The translations under genes were made by a program, and so were the position numbers. The notes under the pieces were generated by a model that saw only the letters and a program-made list of their open reading frames with translations, had not been told where the DNA came from and did not search any database. Below, piece by piece: positions 45,061 through 55,978 of a stretch of DNA of 64,000 nt (position 1 is the first letter of the stretch; every line of letters starts with the position of its first letter). Origin of the DNA: Homarus americanus (lineage: Eukaryota > Arthropoda > Malacostraca > Decapoda > Nephropidae); assembly GCF_018991925.1 (NCBI RefSeq), contig NW_024738608.1, positions 1,207,026-1,271,025 of the forward strand, written 5' to 3'.

Positions 45061-45460
45061 AGAGATGTTATGGCGAAGAATAATAATGTAGAGTAAAGGG
45101 GGTGAGAATAAAATGGGTAAATTAATGGGGTTATATAATAGGTGGTAGAGAAATGGGGTATAGCAATGGGGAAGGGTAATGGGGATTGAGTAATGGATTA
45201 TATAATGAATTTGAGGGTCAGGGTTGTTTCATGGGGTGGGGTAATCGCATGGAATAATGAGTTTAATTAATGGGGTAAAGTATAAGGTTGACTCATTGGT
45301 TAGAAATAGGTTGAATAATGGTGCAGAATAATGGGTGTTGACTCGTGGGTTAAAATGGGTTGAAATTTTTTGAATAATTGGGTAAAATAATAGGGTTGTC
45401 TCCTGGGTTAAAAATAAGTAAAGTAATGGGGTAGAATAATGGGGATGGAGAAAGAAGATA
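45061..45460. repeat. Degenerate ATGGGG/GGGTAGAATA minisatellite
   Basis: Loose repeats of AATAATGGGG, TTGACTCATGGGTTA and GGGTAGAATAATGGG at 15-40-base spacing. Confidence 0.7.
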
Positions 45461-45770
45461 AGAGAACTGGAGGTAACAACTGTAGGGTAGAATACGAAGG
45501 GAGGGAAAGAAGAATAAAGAAGGCATATGGGAGTTGGAGAGAGAAAGTAGGGAGTGGAAATATGCGAATGGTGTGAGAGGGAAGGAGGAGAAATAAGTGT
45601 GTTAACAGGTAAGGTAGATAATAGGTGCTGATAAAGAGAGTGGATAAAGGGAAGACTTGATAAAGAAGAGACAGAATTAACAGAAATTTAATAAATATGC
45701 AAAGGAAAAAGAAAAAAAAGCGATAATAAGAAGCGATATTTGAAATACTAACAAGATAGATTATAAATAG
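45461..45770. other. Purine-leaning spacer
   Basis: No clear repeat. The 147-codon minus frame that ends here begins inside the SINE head to the right and has no domain. Confidence 0.45.
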
Positions 45771-45771
45771 G

Positions 45772-45850
45772 GTTACAGTAGCCGAGTTGATAGAGTACTC
45801 GCCTCGTACCCTAAATATCATTGGTTCGATCTCGGGGTATTCCAAACCCA
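45772..45850 (+). mobile_element. tRNA-derived SINE head
   Basis: TAGCCGAGTTGA (45779-45790) fits the RNA polymerase III A box (TRGCNNAGYNGG, imperfect at the end). GGTTCGATCTC (45823-45833) fits the B box GGTTCGANTCC with one change. Spacing of about 44 bases is right for a tRNA-type promoter. The T-arm and acceptor do not pair well, so this is not a functional tRNA. Body sequence may continue to about 45990 but its end is not clear. Confidence 0.6.
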
Positions 45851-46067
45851 TCCAGTTGTAAAGCAGAAACCGACTTTACACTTGTGGAAATGAAGGAGGT
45901 CAAGTGTAGTATTGGCCAAGCTATGTCCTTGAGTACTGTGTGTCTGTCTTCCAGTACCGAATGTTTATAGTGTACCGTGTAGCCATCATCATCTGCTTGT
46001 TATAGTCTTGAACAATTATCTGTTATTACAATACCTTCATGAAATAGTCACATTAATGAGTATATAA

Positions 46068-46069
<2 letters not shown>
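45851..46069. other. Possible SINE body or unique DNA
   Basis: No repeat is visible within the window that would define this as the SINE body; it lacks an evident poly(A). Confidence 0.35.

Positions 46070-46136
<67 letters not shown>
46070..46136. repeat. (GT)n microsatellite
   Basis: A pure GT run of about 67 bases. Confidence 0.98.
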
Positions 46137-46137
<1 letters not shown>

Positions 46138-46332
46138 CATTCTAACACTGAGATAAAATTTGTTCACTGTTAAAGCACCAGAATCAGTCCGCGTTTGCCC
46201 TCCCCTTCCTTGTAATCAACACATCTGCTTCACTAAACTCTTCCTCTAAGTCCAACAAGAACAAGAGACTGAAAGAATTTTTGTGTGTCGATTTACATGT
46301 TATCAGGATTTCATGCTACTAGTATTGTTCTT

Positions 46333-46530
46333 GTATGGTTGTTTTTGTTGTTGTTATGGTGGTGATTGATTTAGTTGTTACTGTTCTTGTTGTTATTGTT
46401 TTTGGTGATTAGTGTGTTGTTTTTGCTTTTGTTGTTATTGTTGTTGATGTAGTTTATGTTGTTGTTTTATAGAAATTGTTTTTGTGGATGAGCTAGTTGT
46501 TGTTGTGAATGATTTAGTTGTTATTGTTGT
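46333..46530. repeat. GTT-rich degenerate repeat
   Basis: TTGTTGTTATTGTTG words with GATTTAGTTG interruptions. Confidence 0.8.
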
Positions 46531-46627
46531 TATTGTCAAACTTCTTAATACCTTGGCAGTAACATGTAACTCCCCACATCCTGTGTCCTCTGGGGGAGGA
46601 AGCTCACCGCTATTGATTTTGTGGGTC

Positions 46628-46800
46628 GCTGGGTCAAAAGTCTAGGTCATATGGGTTACTGGGTCAAATGTCAAGGTTATACAGGTAATTAGGTTACACA
46701 GGTAATTAGGCCAAAGATAAAAGTTATACAGGTAATTAGGTTAAAGGTCAAGGTCATTGGGTCAAAGGTAGAGGTTATACAGGTCACAGGTAGAAATCAC
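46628..46800. repeat. Degenerate ~30-35-bp minisatellite
   Basis: Five to six copies of GGTTATACAGGTAATTAGG and GGGTCAAAGGTCAAGGTCAT variants. Confidence 0.8.
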
Positions 46801-47283
46801 TGGTCTAGGAAGTGAGAGGTTTTGGAGATAAATTCTTAGATCTTTATTCTGTTTATCTTTTTTTTTACAATATTTTTACGTAATTTTTTATGCTTCTTAA
46901 ATATACTGAGTTTTAGTGGGGTGTTTTTTGTCTGTCTGTGTTCGCCTTTCTGTTTGTATGGCTATATCATGTCTGCCTGTTTGTCTGTGTGTCTAGTGTC
47001 TATCTTTTGACTGGGTGTTTGTTTTTATGTCAACTTTTTAGGTGTCTGTGCGTTCGAATGTTTATTTGTCTTTGTTTATTTTGATTCTGCTCAATTTCAG
47101 AGACCGTGTAGTAACTAATTTTCCACTATTAAGAGAAACACAAAGACACACTAAAACGAAACTAGTTCCAACAAACACAGGTCAAAAATGAAATTCCAAC
47201 AAGAAAAAAATCGAGAACACAAATCAAACAGCAGTACACTAAAAAAAACAAGGACAGAGGTACAAAATAATGAAGATTAACTA

Positions 47284-47285
<2 letters not shown>
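46801..47285. other. Unique DNA with degenerate TCTG patch
   Basis: No gene is seen. GTCTGTCTG-type words recur at about 46930-47080. Confidence 0.5.

Positions 47286-47345
<60 letters not shown>
47286..47345. repeat. (AC)n microsatellite
   Basis: A pure AC run of about 60 bases. Confidence 0.98.
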
Positions 47346-47347
<2 letters not shown>

Positions 47348-47439
47348 CACCTCACATAAACTCCTGGACCCTCGTGAAACTAAATAAACCCTAGTGGTTT
47401 ATAATGAGCCTCTCCCGACAAGCCTAAGGGGAAGATGGC

Positions 47440-47672
47440 ACCCATTTGGCTCCCTGGCCCTCAGTAATGACGTGCTAACAGCCATGGTGACACCCGGCCA
47501 TCCCTGATGACACTGGCACTCCCTGGCCCTTGCTGATGATGATAGTGGCACTCCCTGGCCTTTACTAATGATGGCAATTGCACTCCCTGTTTTCAGATGA
47601 TGGCACTGGCACTTCCTGGCCCTTACTGATGATGTCACTGCTTTCCTGGTCTTTGCTGAAAATGATAGTGAC
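47440..47672. repeat. Minisatellite, ~36-43-bp unit
   Basis: Five to six copies with the core GCACTCCCTGGCCCTTACTG followed by ATGATGnnAnTG. The overlapping minus frame of 127 codons is mostly repeat shadow. Confidence 0.85.
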
Positions 47673-47796
47673 ACTACTGCACGCCAAAGATTTAATGTAC
47701 AGTATGATGTATCCACGCCGCCCCTCACAGGTATGTCGGAAACCACTTTTACCTGTGTTGTTGACTTATCACAGGAGAGCACTATACATATCTTAA

Positions 47797-48015
47797 CTAT
47801 ACAACGCTGGGCTATACAACGCTACAATATACAAAGCTGGACGATACAATGCTGGACTATACAAGGCTGGGCTATACAACGCTGGACTATACAACGCTGG
47901 ATTATACAACACAGGACTATACAACGCTGCACTATAAAACGCTGCACTATAAAACGCTGCACTATAAAACGCTGCACTATACAACGCTGCACTATACAGA
48001 GTTGGATTATACAAC
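47797..48015. repeat. Tandem array, 15-bp unit
   Basis: About 14-15 copies of CTATACAACGCTGGA with variants GCTGCA and TATAAAACG. Fifteen bases are five codons, so TIQRW-type and minus-strand YSAAL-type frames remain open. The right end passes into retrotransposon-like sequence without a gap. Confidence 0.95.
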
Positions 48016-49290
48016 GTAGAAAACTTTGGTGGTCTGTCGTCAAGCAGCGACAGACTTACACAGACGAGACCGTCCACCACACAAGAGACCAGATGAGACC
48101 ATTGCTGCCACGACCAGAGTTATACATGACCAATTAACACAACACTTCGCTAACAAAAATGCAAGTACCTGATTCAGACAGTCAGCCACCGACTTTACGG
48201 AACATTAGTGTCCACCGGCCCACAGTGAGACACGCAGTACATAACGTTGACGCCATGGTAGCAACAAGTCCTGACAACATCAATCTGAAAATTCTCAAGC
48301 AGTGTGCTGATGAACTGCTTTATTCCTTCACACTACTTTTCTAAACTTGCCATACACAAGGAAAATGGCCAACACTTTGGAAGAAGAGAGTAACTCCCGT
48401 ACACAAGAAAAAGAATCTCTCTGAGGTAGGAAACTATCGACTTGTGTGACCCCTAACCAACACTGGCTGAGTTTCGGAGATGATCGTTACTGATCAACTT
48501 TGTCAGTTCCTGCAGAGACATCGTCTCCTGAATGAGAGGCAGTTTGGCTTCATGAAGGGTCGATCTGCCGCTGACTTACCCCTGAACCTCTGCTCGTGCG
48601 GTCATTAAACCTGCACGACCGTCTCTCTACTTGTTTCTTGGCGCCGGACATTACTGGAGCTTTCCGCCGAGTTTGGTACGATGGTATTTTAGAAAAATGT
48701 CTAGCTAATGGGAGCAGGAGGCGACTTACTCCACCTCCTCGGTGATTAGAGTCCGCCACCTTCACGTGGTCCTAAAAGGGACAACATCCCGAGAATTCCT
48801 CGTTGGTGTTAGTGTCACACAGGGGAGCGTCCTGGGGCTCTTGAGGTGGAACATCTGCTTCTGTGATCTTTTAGATCTTATCCCAGAATTATGTTCATGG
48901 TTTATGTCCTGGTGTTTGAAGACTCTACTTTACCGTTGATCACGGGTCAACGAGCTAAAATATAGGAGTTGTTTCTAGAGCTGACTTTGACAAGTCAAAA
49001 TTCGCTTCAGAAAAGACACATGATAATATTAACGAGGCGACACGACACGACAGACCCAAACTTGATCTGAATCTGTACGTCTGTAAGAGAAGAGTCAACA
49101 AACATTGACATTATTGGTATCAAGTATAGCCAAGTGATGGTTATAAAGGCTCACGTTAAATAGGTAGCGAAAAAAGGCGCCGTGAACTGGCCGCTTTAAG
49201 ACGAATCGCGCCACTAGATGCTGAAGGTCGCAAGTACGACTTATATCCGACCCACACCTACCTGCCAGGCTGGATGTTGAGCTCGCTGTT
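48016..49290 (+). pseudogene. Decayed non-LTR retrotransposon reverse transcriptase
   Basis: Conserved reverse transcriptase blocks follow in the right order across several frames. KLWWSVVKQRQ (about 48020) is the pre-RT linker. SPDNINLKILKQCADEL (48270-48320) is the block before the fingers. TPVHKKKNLSEVGNYR (48393-48440) follows, then LLNERQFGFMKGRSAADL (about 48524-48577, the FGFRKGRS block). DITGAFRRVWYDGI (about 48650) holds the first catalytic Asp of motif A. GVSVTQGSVLGLLRWNICF (about 48805-48860) is motif B. The motif C catalytic YADD is lost (FED near 48905-48920). RRELAALRRIAPLDAEGRK (about 49170-49227) is the post-RT arginine-rich block. At least three in-frame stops and several frameshifts make it inactive. 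The arrangement is of Jockey/CR1-like LINEs; clade is inferred from memory. No endonuclease domain is visible upstream, where a 15-bp array begins. Confidence 0.85.
48016..49290 (+). mobile_element. LINE remnant (Jockey/CR1-like, inactive)
   Basis: The element span covers the reverse transcriptase remnant. Both ends abut tandem arrays (15-bp array on the left, 48-bp array from about 49455 on the right), and neither a 3' tail nor target-site duplication is recognised, so the limits are approximate. Confidence 0.65.
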
Positions 49291-49454
49291 TGATCATCAA
49301 CTGTGAAACATTAAATCTGTCACAACGAGAGCAACCTTGTAACAGACGAGGTGTAGCTGGTCTGTGTTGTATTAAGCAACTTGAAGGAGAAGTCGTGGTT
49401 GTTATTCCTCCGAGCCGAGGTAGTAGTAATAATGGATGCCACCACAGCCAGTAT
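49291..49454. other. Link between LINE remnant and 48-bp array
   Basis: Short unique stretch whose plus frame (MIINCETLNLSQREQPCNRR, then GVAGLCCIKQLEGEVVVVI) continues into the 48-bp array. It is not repeat-derived, but no known domain is seen. Confidence 0.4.
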
Positions 49455-50360
49455 AACCTGAAGGTCCCTCACTCCAGTACGTCAATACACAATAGGAGTT
49501 ACACCCTGAATGTACCTCACTCCAGTACTTCCTTACACTACGGGAGTTTCACCCTGAAGGTACCTCACTCCAGTACTTCCCTACACTACAGGAGTTACAC
49601 CCTGAAGGTCCCTCACTCCAGTACTTCCTTACACTGCAGGAGTTACGCCCTGAATGTGCCTCACTCCAGTACTTCCCTACACTACAGGAGTTACACCCTG
49701 AAGGTACCTCACTCTAGTACTTCCCTACACTACAGGAGTTACACCCTGAATGTACCTCACTCCAGTACTTCCCTACACTACAGGAGTTACACCCTGAAGG
49801 TTCCTCACTCCAGTACTTCCTTACACTACAGGAGTTACGCCCTGAATGTACCTCACTCCAGTACTTCCCTACACTACAGGAGTTACACCCTGAATGTACC
49901 TCACTCCAGTACTTCCCTACACTACAGGAGTTACACCCTGAAGGTACCTCACTCTAGTACTTCCCTACACTACAGGAGTTACACCCTGAATGTACCTCAC
50001 TCCAGTACTTCCCTACACTACAGGAGTTACACCCTGAATGTACCTCACTCCAGTACTTCCCTACACTACAGGAGTTACACCCTGAATGTACCTCACTCCA
50101 GTACTTCCCTACACTACAGGAGTTACACCCTGAAGGTACCTCACTCTAGTACTTCCCTACACTACAGGAGTTACACCCTGAATGTACCTCACTCCAGTAC
50201 TTCCCTACACTACAGGAGTTACACCCTGAATGTACCTCACTCCAGTACTTCCCTACACTACAGGAGTTACACCCTGAAGGTACCTCACTCCAGTACTTCC
50301 CTACACTACAGGAGTTACACCCTGAAGGTACCTCACTTCAGTACTTCCCTCCGCTACAGG
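49455..50360 (+). repeat. Tandem array, 48-bp unit, open for 383 codons
   Basis: Nineteen copies of a 48-bp (16-codon) unit encode VPHSSTSLHYRSYTLN or the TLK form. One plus frame is open from 49290 to 50441. The order of the last residue is N K K N K N K N N K N N N K N N K K, then a degenerate terminal copy. Many base differences between copies are silent in this frame (GTA/GTC/GTG/GTT for Val, TCC/TCT for Ser, CTA/TTA for Leu), while AAG/AAT, ACC/GCC and TAC/TGC change the residue. A TCTAGT variant recurs 240 then 192 bases apart. No signal peptide, start context or domain makes a gene likely. It is best read as a minisatellite, with the silent bias as a point to test. Confidence 0.9.
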
Positions 50361-50439
50361 TCACTTCGTTCCACAATAGAACAAGCTTGTCTGTGGTATT
50401 GTTGTATTACCGAACAAAACACAAACACTATCGGAGGCT

Positions 50440-50671
50440 AAGGAGAGGGGAAGAGAGGTCTGAGGGGCGGGGTAGTGGGTAAGGAAAGGGTAAATGGAGG
50501 GGAAGTGGGGTAAGGGGACGGGAGGGGTGGTTGAGGGGAAGAGTAGGGAGAGAGGCAGTGGAGGGGAAGGGGGATGGGAGGTGAAGGTCGAGGGGGGAGG
50601 GGAAGTCGGTGATTAAGTGTCAGCCTATACGAAGAAAAATGACAGGGAGGACAAAAGCATGGTGGCCGGGT
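50440..50671. repeat. G-rich low-complexity tract
   Basis: GGGGAAGNGG and GGAGGGG words on the plus strand, with G-quadruplex potential. Confidence 0.65.
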
Positions 50672-51020
50672 TCAGCTGGGAGGGTGAGAGATGGTGAGAT
50701 AGTGAGAGGGTGAAAGATAGTGCGAGTCAGTGAGAGATGGGAGAGGGTGAAAGATAGTGAGAGTCAGTGAGAGATGGGAGAGGGTGAAAGATAGTGCGAG
50801 TCAGTGAGAGATGGGAGAGGGTGAAAGATAGTGAGAGTCAGTGAGAGATGGGAGAGGTTGAAAGATAGTGCGAGTCAGTGAGAGATGGGAGAGGGTGAAA
50901 GATAGTGCGAGTCAGTGAGAGGGTGAAAGATAGTGAGAGATGGGGAGGGTGAAAGATACTGGGAGGGAGTGAGAAGGTGAAAGATAGTGAGAGATGGGGC
51001 GAGGATTAAACATAGTGAGA
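50672..51020. repeat. Minisatellite, 37-bp unit
   Basis: About eight copies with the core GTCAGTGAGAGATGGGAGAG followed by GGTGAAAGATAGTG. GTGAGAGTC and GTGCGAGTC forms partly alternate. Confidence 0.93.
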
Positions 51021-51280
51021 GACTGTGAGAGAGTAAGGTGAGGCAATGAAGGTGAGAATACAATAAGATGTCAATTATAAAGTGAGAGATAGTTAAAGTA
51101 TGGAGAGAGAGAGACGACGACGACCTGTTCATCGAGTTTAGAGTGTGAGAGTGGGGCTGGAGAGAAAAGCAGAGGTGACAGATAAAAATGAAGAGAGAAG
51201 GAAAGAATGAGGGCGAGAAAAAATGAGAATGAAGTAAAAAAAAACGAGAGAGTGGGTGGAGGAGGGAGGAAGGAAGGTAC

Positions 51281-51317
<37 letters not shown>
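51281..51317. repeat. (GA)n microsatellite
   Basis: A pure GA run of about 37 bases. Confidence 0.97.
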
Positions 51318-51320
<3 letters not shown>

Positions 51321-52037
51321 CAAAATAGATTACCAGTGGCAGGGGAGGGCGGGGGCCATCAACGGTGTTGACTCCAGCACAAAAATAACATTTCCACAAA
51401 AGAAAAGTGTGAAAGGGGAGGAACTTTTGTGTTTGAGCTATAATCAGGTGAGGTGTTGTCCTAGGCACGACTTTTGAATACCACCTAGATAAGGGCTTTT
51501 GTGTCCCACGTAAGTAAAGTTTTTGAAATAGGAATTTTTCATCTTGGTATGTGTTAAGGAAGACAGGAAGGGAGAGAGAGAGAAGAAATTCTTCACTGAT
51601 TTGGGGTAAACTATTGAAAACAATAATAAAGTGTACCATTTTCCCCTTAACTAATCTTGAATGGAGAGCAGAGAGAGAGAGAGAGATAAGCAATACACGA
51701 TAGAGTGATATTAAAAAAGATGCTCCTTTTTTTCAAAGATATTTCATTTCCTTGCTGATGTTTACCGACACTCCGTCATCAGCTGTGGTTAAGGCCCAAC
51801 TTAGGCGATGATTGACGATACAGCGGGCAGACGAAACACACTCGAGGGAGCCTTTACTCTCCTCGTTACGGTGTTTAACAGTTTGCTTGTATACAGTGTG
51901 GTAACACCTGTGTCTGGCCCATCATCAGCTGCTTACACCTTTCTTGTACACGTATGAGGAATTTCCGGCCCCTTCACTCCTTCCCGTCCTTGTTTACGGA
52001 ACAGGAATTTAACACGTCGTCTTTCTCACTTCTCTTG
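51318..52037. other. Unique DNA, no gene supported
   Basis: A minus frame of 137 codons (51280-51693) ends in the GA run. Its unique part has no recognisable domain and no splice context that I can defend. Confidence 0.45.
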
Positions 52038-52212
52038 AGTATCCTTTCCGAGTACCTACCCTCCTGTAATTACCTTCCCCTTGAGTACTTCCTCTCTCTA
52101 AAGTACCTTCCCTCCCCTGGGTACCTACTCTCCCTTAATTACCTTTCCCTTGAGTACCCACCCTTGAGTTCCTCTCCCTAGACTCATTCCTAGAGTACTC
52201 CTCCCTTGAATA
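52038..52212. repeat. Degenerate ~30-bp minisatellite (GAGTACCTACC)
   Basis: Six loose copies of CTTGAGTACCTACCCTCC-type units. Confidence 0.75.
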
Positions 52213-52254
52213 CACACAGTATTGACAAAAACAATGTACGTACAGTATTACAGC

Positions 52255-52656
52255 AGGAGGGACTGGGTCGCCTCCTGCTCCCATTGCCTCGCAAGCGAGA
52301 TGTCACGGGTTCGATTCCCGGGCCGGTGGAAAGTTGTTTGGACACACTTCCTAGCCCTTGGTCCCTGTTCACCTAGCAGTAAAGTAGGTACCTGTTGTAA
52401 ATCGAAAAGTTGCGAATTCGTATTCAGGGAAAGTTGTTGGAGCTGCCAATAACTTGCTGACAAAAACCTATGACTCTTCAGGCTTCTACGCCCTTGACAA
52501 AAAAACTATGACCCTTCAGGCTTCTACGCCCTTAACTCATGAGACATAAAGGCAAGCATGAACTTAGCATGCTTCCCAGTTGGGCGCTGTAGGCGCTTCT
52601 GCGCTTCACCTTGCACAGGATATAGGGGTGCCCAATTAAAAAAAAAAAAAAAAAAC
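52255..52656 (+). mobile_element. tRNA-derived SINE with poly(A) tail, ~400 bp
   Basis: The head has GCCTCGCAAGCGAGATGTCA (an anticodon-arm-like hairpin) and a perfect polymerase III B box GGTTCGATTCC (52308-52318). The A box region is diverged. The body holds a 38-bp tandem duplication around TTCAGGCTTCTACGCCCTT (about 52468 and 52506). The tail reads CTTCACCTTGCAC, GGGGTGCCCAATT and an A-run (about 52638-52655). A matching tail lies at 18672-18712, so the family is dispersed in this genome. A LINE partner cannot be named. Confidence 0.75.
52468..52542. repeat. 38-bp duplication inside the SINE body
   Basis: CTATGACTCTTCAGGCTTCT and CTATGACCCTTCAGGCTTCT, each followed by ACGCCCTT, lie 38 bases apart. 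Confidence 0.9.
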
Positions 52657-52911
52657 GATGGTACAGAAACTGAATTATTGAACATCCACACTTTTTCTAC
52701 CTCACTCTGGGCTGTTTTTGTGGCCTCGAGTCTGTTATTCACATTTTAATTATTTTAGGAGAATTTCTGCAACACCTATTGTTCACACTGAACATTTATT
52801 ATACATATACAGTCTACTGGTAACAGAAATTATTTGGTGAAGATAAACGTGGTTGAACCAATGGTGAAGATAATACAAGTCAGAAGGCCTCTAAAACTCG
52901 CCGTCTGATAA

Positions 52912-53139
52912 ATAATAAACCAATCACTGTACAAAAACGAAGAGTTCATGAAGCTGAAAGATTTCTCCAGAAGCCTGAAGGTAACCAATGACGTGGCCGA
53001 AAGGGGAATAAAGCTTATGCAGGACTTCATAGGTTCAGTCACGAAGGATGAGCAGCAGCTGCAGGATGTCATGCAACTTGTGGAAAAGCACAGGAAGCAG
53101 ATGAGTGGCTTCAGCAAGTCTGCTCTGATGCAACTGTGA
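52912..53139 (+). pseudogene. C-terminal fragment of a transposon-like protein
   Basis: After an in-frame TAA (52909-52911) a frame runs to TGA at 53137-53139. It reads NQSLYKNEEFMKLKDFSRSL, then KVTNDVAERGIKLMQDFIGS and ends SGFSKSALMQL. The NDVAERGIKL word followed by a charged helix matches, from memory, the C-terminal tail of a protein type found in many copies in arthropod gene predictions. I cannot name that family and did not search. Upstream coding sequence appears decayed or missing. The following 500 bases are AT-rich and non-coding, as in a 3' untranslated region. Confidence 0.45.
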
Positions 53140-53699
53140 GAGTTGAATAGAGGGGGATTGAACTTTCAAATTGCATCTCCTCCTAGAGTTATTGACCTAT
53201 TTCAATGATGTTTGTTTTTTTAAGAGGGAAATATATCATGGAAAAGACTGTGACGGCAAAATATTGATATGTGTTTTCGAATAAATGGAAAAGTCAAAAC
53301 TATGAATATTTTGGAATCTGGTTCCCTTAACGCAGGTAAAGCCTTTGACCTGAACTAGAAGGTCAGCTAAGAGGTGCATGCAATCGAATTAGGTGTCAAT
53401 GGAAAGCTGAATAGCTGCTCTAGCCAGCCATTAGGGTTAAGTAGTGAAAAGCAGCGCGATTGCTGATCTATAAGAGAAAAAGCTTGAGTTTTGACGTTTT
53501 TTCGCAAAAATTCATTTTTTATATTTGGATTCGCGACCCCTAGAACATGTTGGATTTCATTAATTCTGGCACCAATGAATTTAGGAGTAACGAAATAATG
53601 GGAAAAAACACCCCCATCCACAAGTTTCTAAAATTGGGAAAAATGAGCAACCCTACTGTACATCACGTAGCAAATAACAAAACCGTTAATTCTGTTTCG
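53140..53699. other. AT-rich DNA after the transposon-like fragment
   Basis: No coding frame or tandem repeat. It may be the 3' untranslated part of the element at 52.9 kb. Confidence 0.4.
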
Positions 53700-54480
53700 G
53701 TATAGACGATCTTGGCTGATGTCTTTCTCGGAGCAAATTTTCAACACGAATGTCGTCAGGGGCACTTAACAGTTATCCAAAGAAGATCCAGACCAGACAC
53801 TTATAAAACTCATCCATCTTGTCTCGGTTCGGAGAGTGATGGCCACTGTCTTTCGTGAGAGTGAAGGTCTAATCATGCCGTACATTTCGATAACCAACAC
53901 AGTAATGGGTATAAAGAGTCTATGACCTGACCCAGTGTGAGGGATAAACGCCGTGGTAAAGAAGGACGAGGTGTGCTGCTTCCACCAAGACCACGTATCA
54001 GCACAGGGCATGGCGGCTGCAGGAGAGGGTCGTAGCTTTAACTCCCTCTGAGTCCGTCCTTCTAAACAGCTATGACACCCTCCTATTTTTATCTCTCCCC
54101 GAAGAAGAAACTCGATTTTTTTTTGACTGGAAATATAATGAGATGATAACTGCTGCTGAGGTGTTTCTGGAGGACTATATTTCTATACAGTATCATCGGG
54201 TGTTCTCAACCTTGGAACTTCACAAGAGGAAGTGTATTCAACCAAGAAGAGACGATGTTACGGTATGAGGAAGGCTTATGGGCGCAAGACGGAAAAGCAA
54301 AGAGACAATAATGATATATATGGGAGAGTGATATGTGGGGTGAAAAGGAGGCGAATGATAAGGAACTTGAGCATAAGAAGGGGATGAGGCAGCGACCGGT
54401 GTTTGAGTTGACCGGGAATTTCAATGAAGAGAAACTAGAGGAATATTTTGGGGTCCAGTTGTAGAAGAGCAAGTAGGGCA
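53700..54480 (+). pseudogene. Possible decayed coding region, family unknown
   Basis: Several plus-strand stretches read like protein in different frames without being repeat-derived. They are VRRVMATVFRESEGLIMPYI (about 53825-53890), VVKKDEVCCFHQDHVSAQGM (about 53955-54014), an unbroken frame of about 100 codons (about 53960-54270) containing WKYNEMITAAEVFLEDYISI, and DMWGEKEANDKELEHKKGMR (about 54328-54390) followed by FELTGNFNEEKLEEYFGVQL and a stop near 54464. A GTATGAG at 54267 could be a donor site. Frame changes and stops between the pieces suggest a degraded gene or transposon. No known motif is seen; chance is a real alternative. Confidence 0.3.
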
Positions 54481-54487
54481 GATTTAT

Positions 54488-54530
54488 TAATTAATTAATA
54501 AATTTCGTATTTATTTATTTATTTATTATA
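54488..54530. repeat. ATTA/TTTA short repeat
   Basis: Short TTAATTAATTAAT and TATTTATTTATT runs. Confidence 0.85.
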
Positions 54531-54708
54531 GAAATTTAGGAGAGGAAGTAAATGACAGCAAATTAAATTAGAATCTTTGTTTACTTTTGATTCTATCCAC
54601 CTTATACCATACCACGGCTGACCGTTTTTTTTTAATGAAAATAAATATCCTTTTATTTCTCCGTCAACAAGGTTTTTACTTAATTCACCAGTGTGACCAT
54701 TACATTTC

Positions 54709-55469
<761 letters not shown>

Positions 55470-55519
<50 letters not shown>
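55470..55519. repeat. (TG)n-(AG)n compound microsatellite
   Basis: About 18 bases of TG, then about 32 bases of AG. Confidence 0.97.
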
Positions 55520-55521
<2 letters not shown>

Positions 55522-55639
55522 CATACATGCAATCACTGTACCCAAGATCTCAAGGTGTACTCTATATGGCTACACCTGCGATAAACTTTAGCTTTCAAAT
55601 TATATTTGTGTCCTCACGACATATTCATATTGTATGATA

Positions 55640-55641
<2 letters not shown>

Positions 55642-55729
<88 letters not shown>
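55642..55729. repeat. (TA)n microsatellite
   Basis: A pure TA run of about 88 bases. Confidence 0.98.
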
Positions 55730-55733
<4 letters not shown>

Positions 55734-55835
55734 CTTTATATCTGTCAATAATAAATGAGTGTTTTCACTATACTTTCATCCTGTCCTGTCAAAAGTATAG
55801 ATGAAGGTGTCCTCAGACTCTTGATATACATGGAT

Positions 55836-55838
<3 letters not shown>

Positions 55839-55891
<53 letters not shown>

Positions 55892-55978
55892 CAAAGAGTG
55901 TCACCAGCTTGTTTACATATACAAACAGGCCATGGCAGACAGCCTCGAGTTCCCTCACACACACACACACACACACAC
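55839..55978. repeat. Two (AC)n runs
   Basis: AC runs at 55839-55889 and 55956-55978, separated by 66 unique bases. Confidence 0.96.

Noticed and set aside
45772..45850. Functional tRNA gene
   Set aside because: A and B boxes are present, but the T-arm and acceptor stem do not pair and no valid anticodon arm is formed; a SINE head fits better.
48550..48765. Minus-strand frame of 71 codons as a gene
   Set aside because: It is the antisense shadow of the reverse transcriptase remnant.
52290..52325. Functional tRNA gene at the SINE head
   Set aside because: The B box is perfect, but the A box half is diverged and the sequence runs into a SINE body and poly(A) tail.
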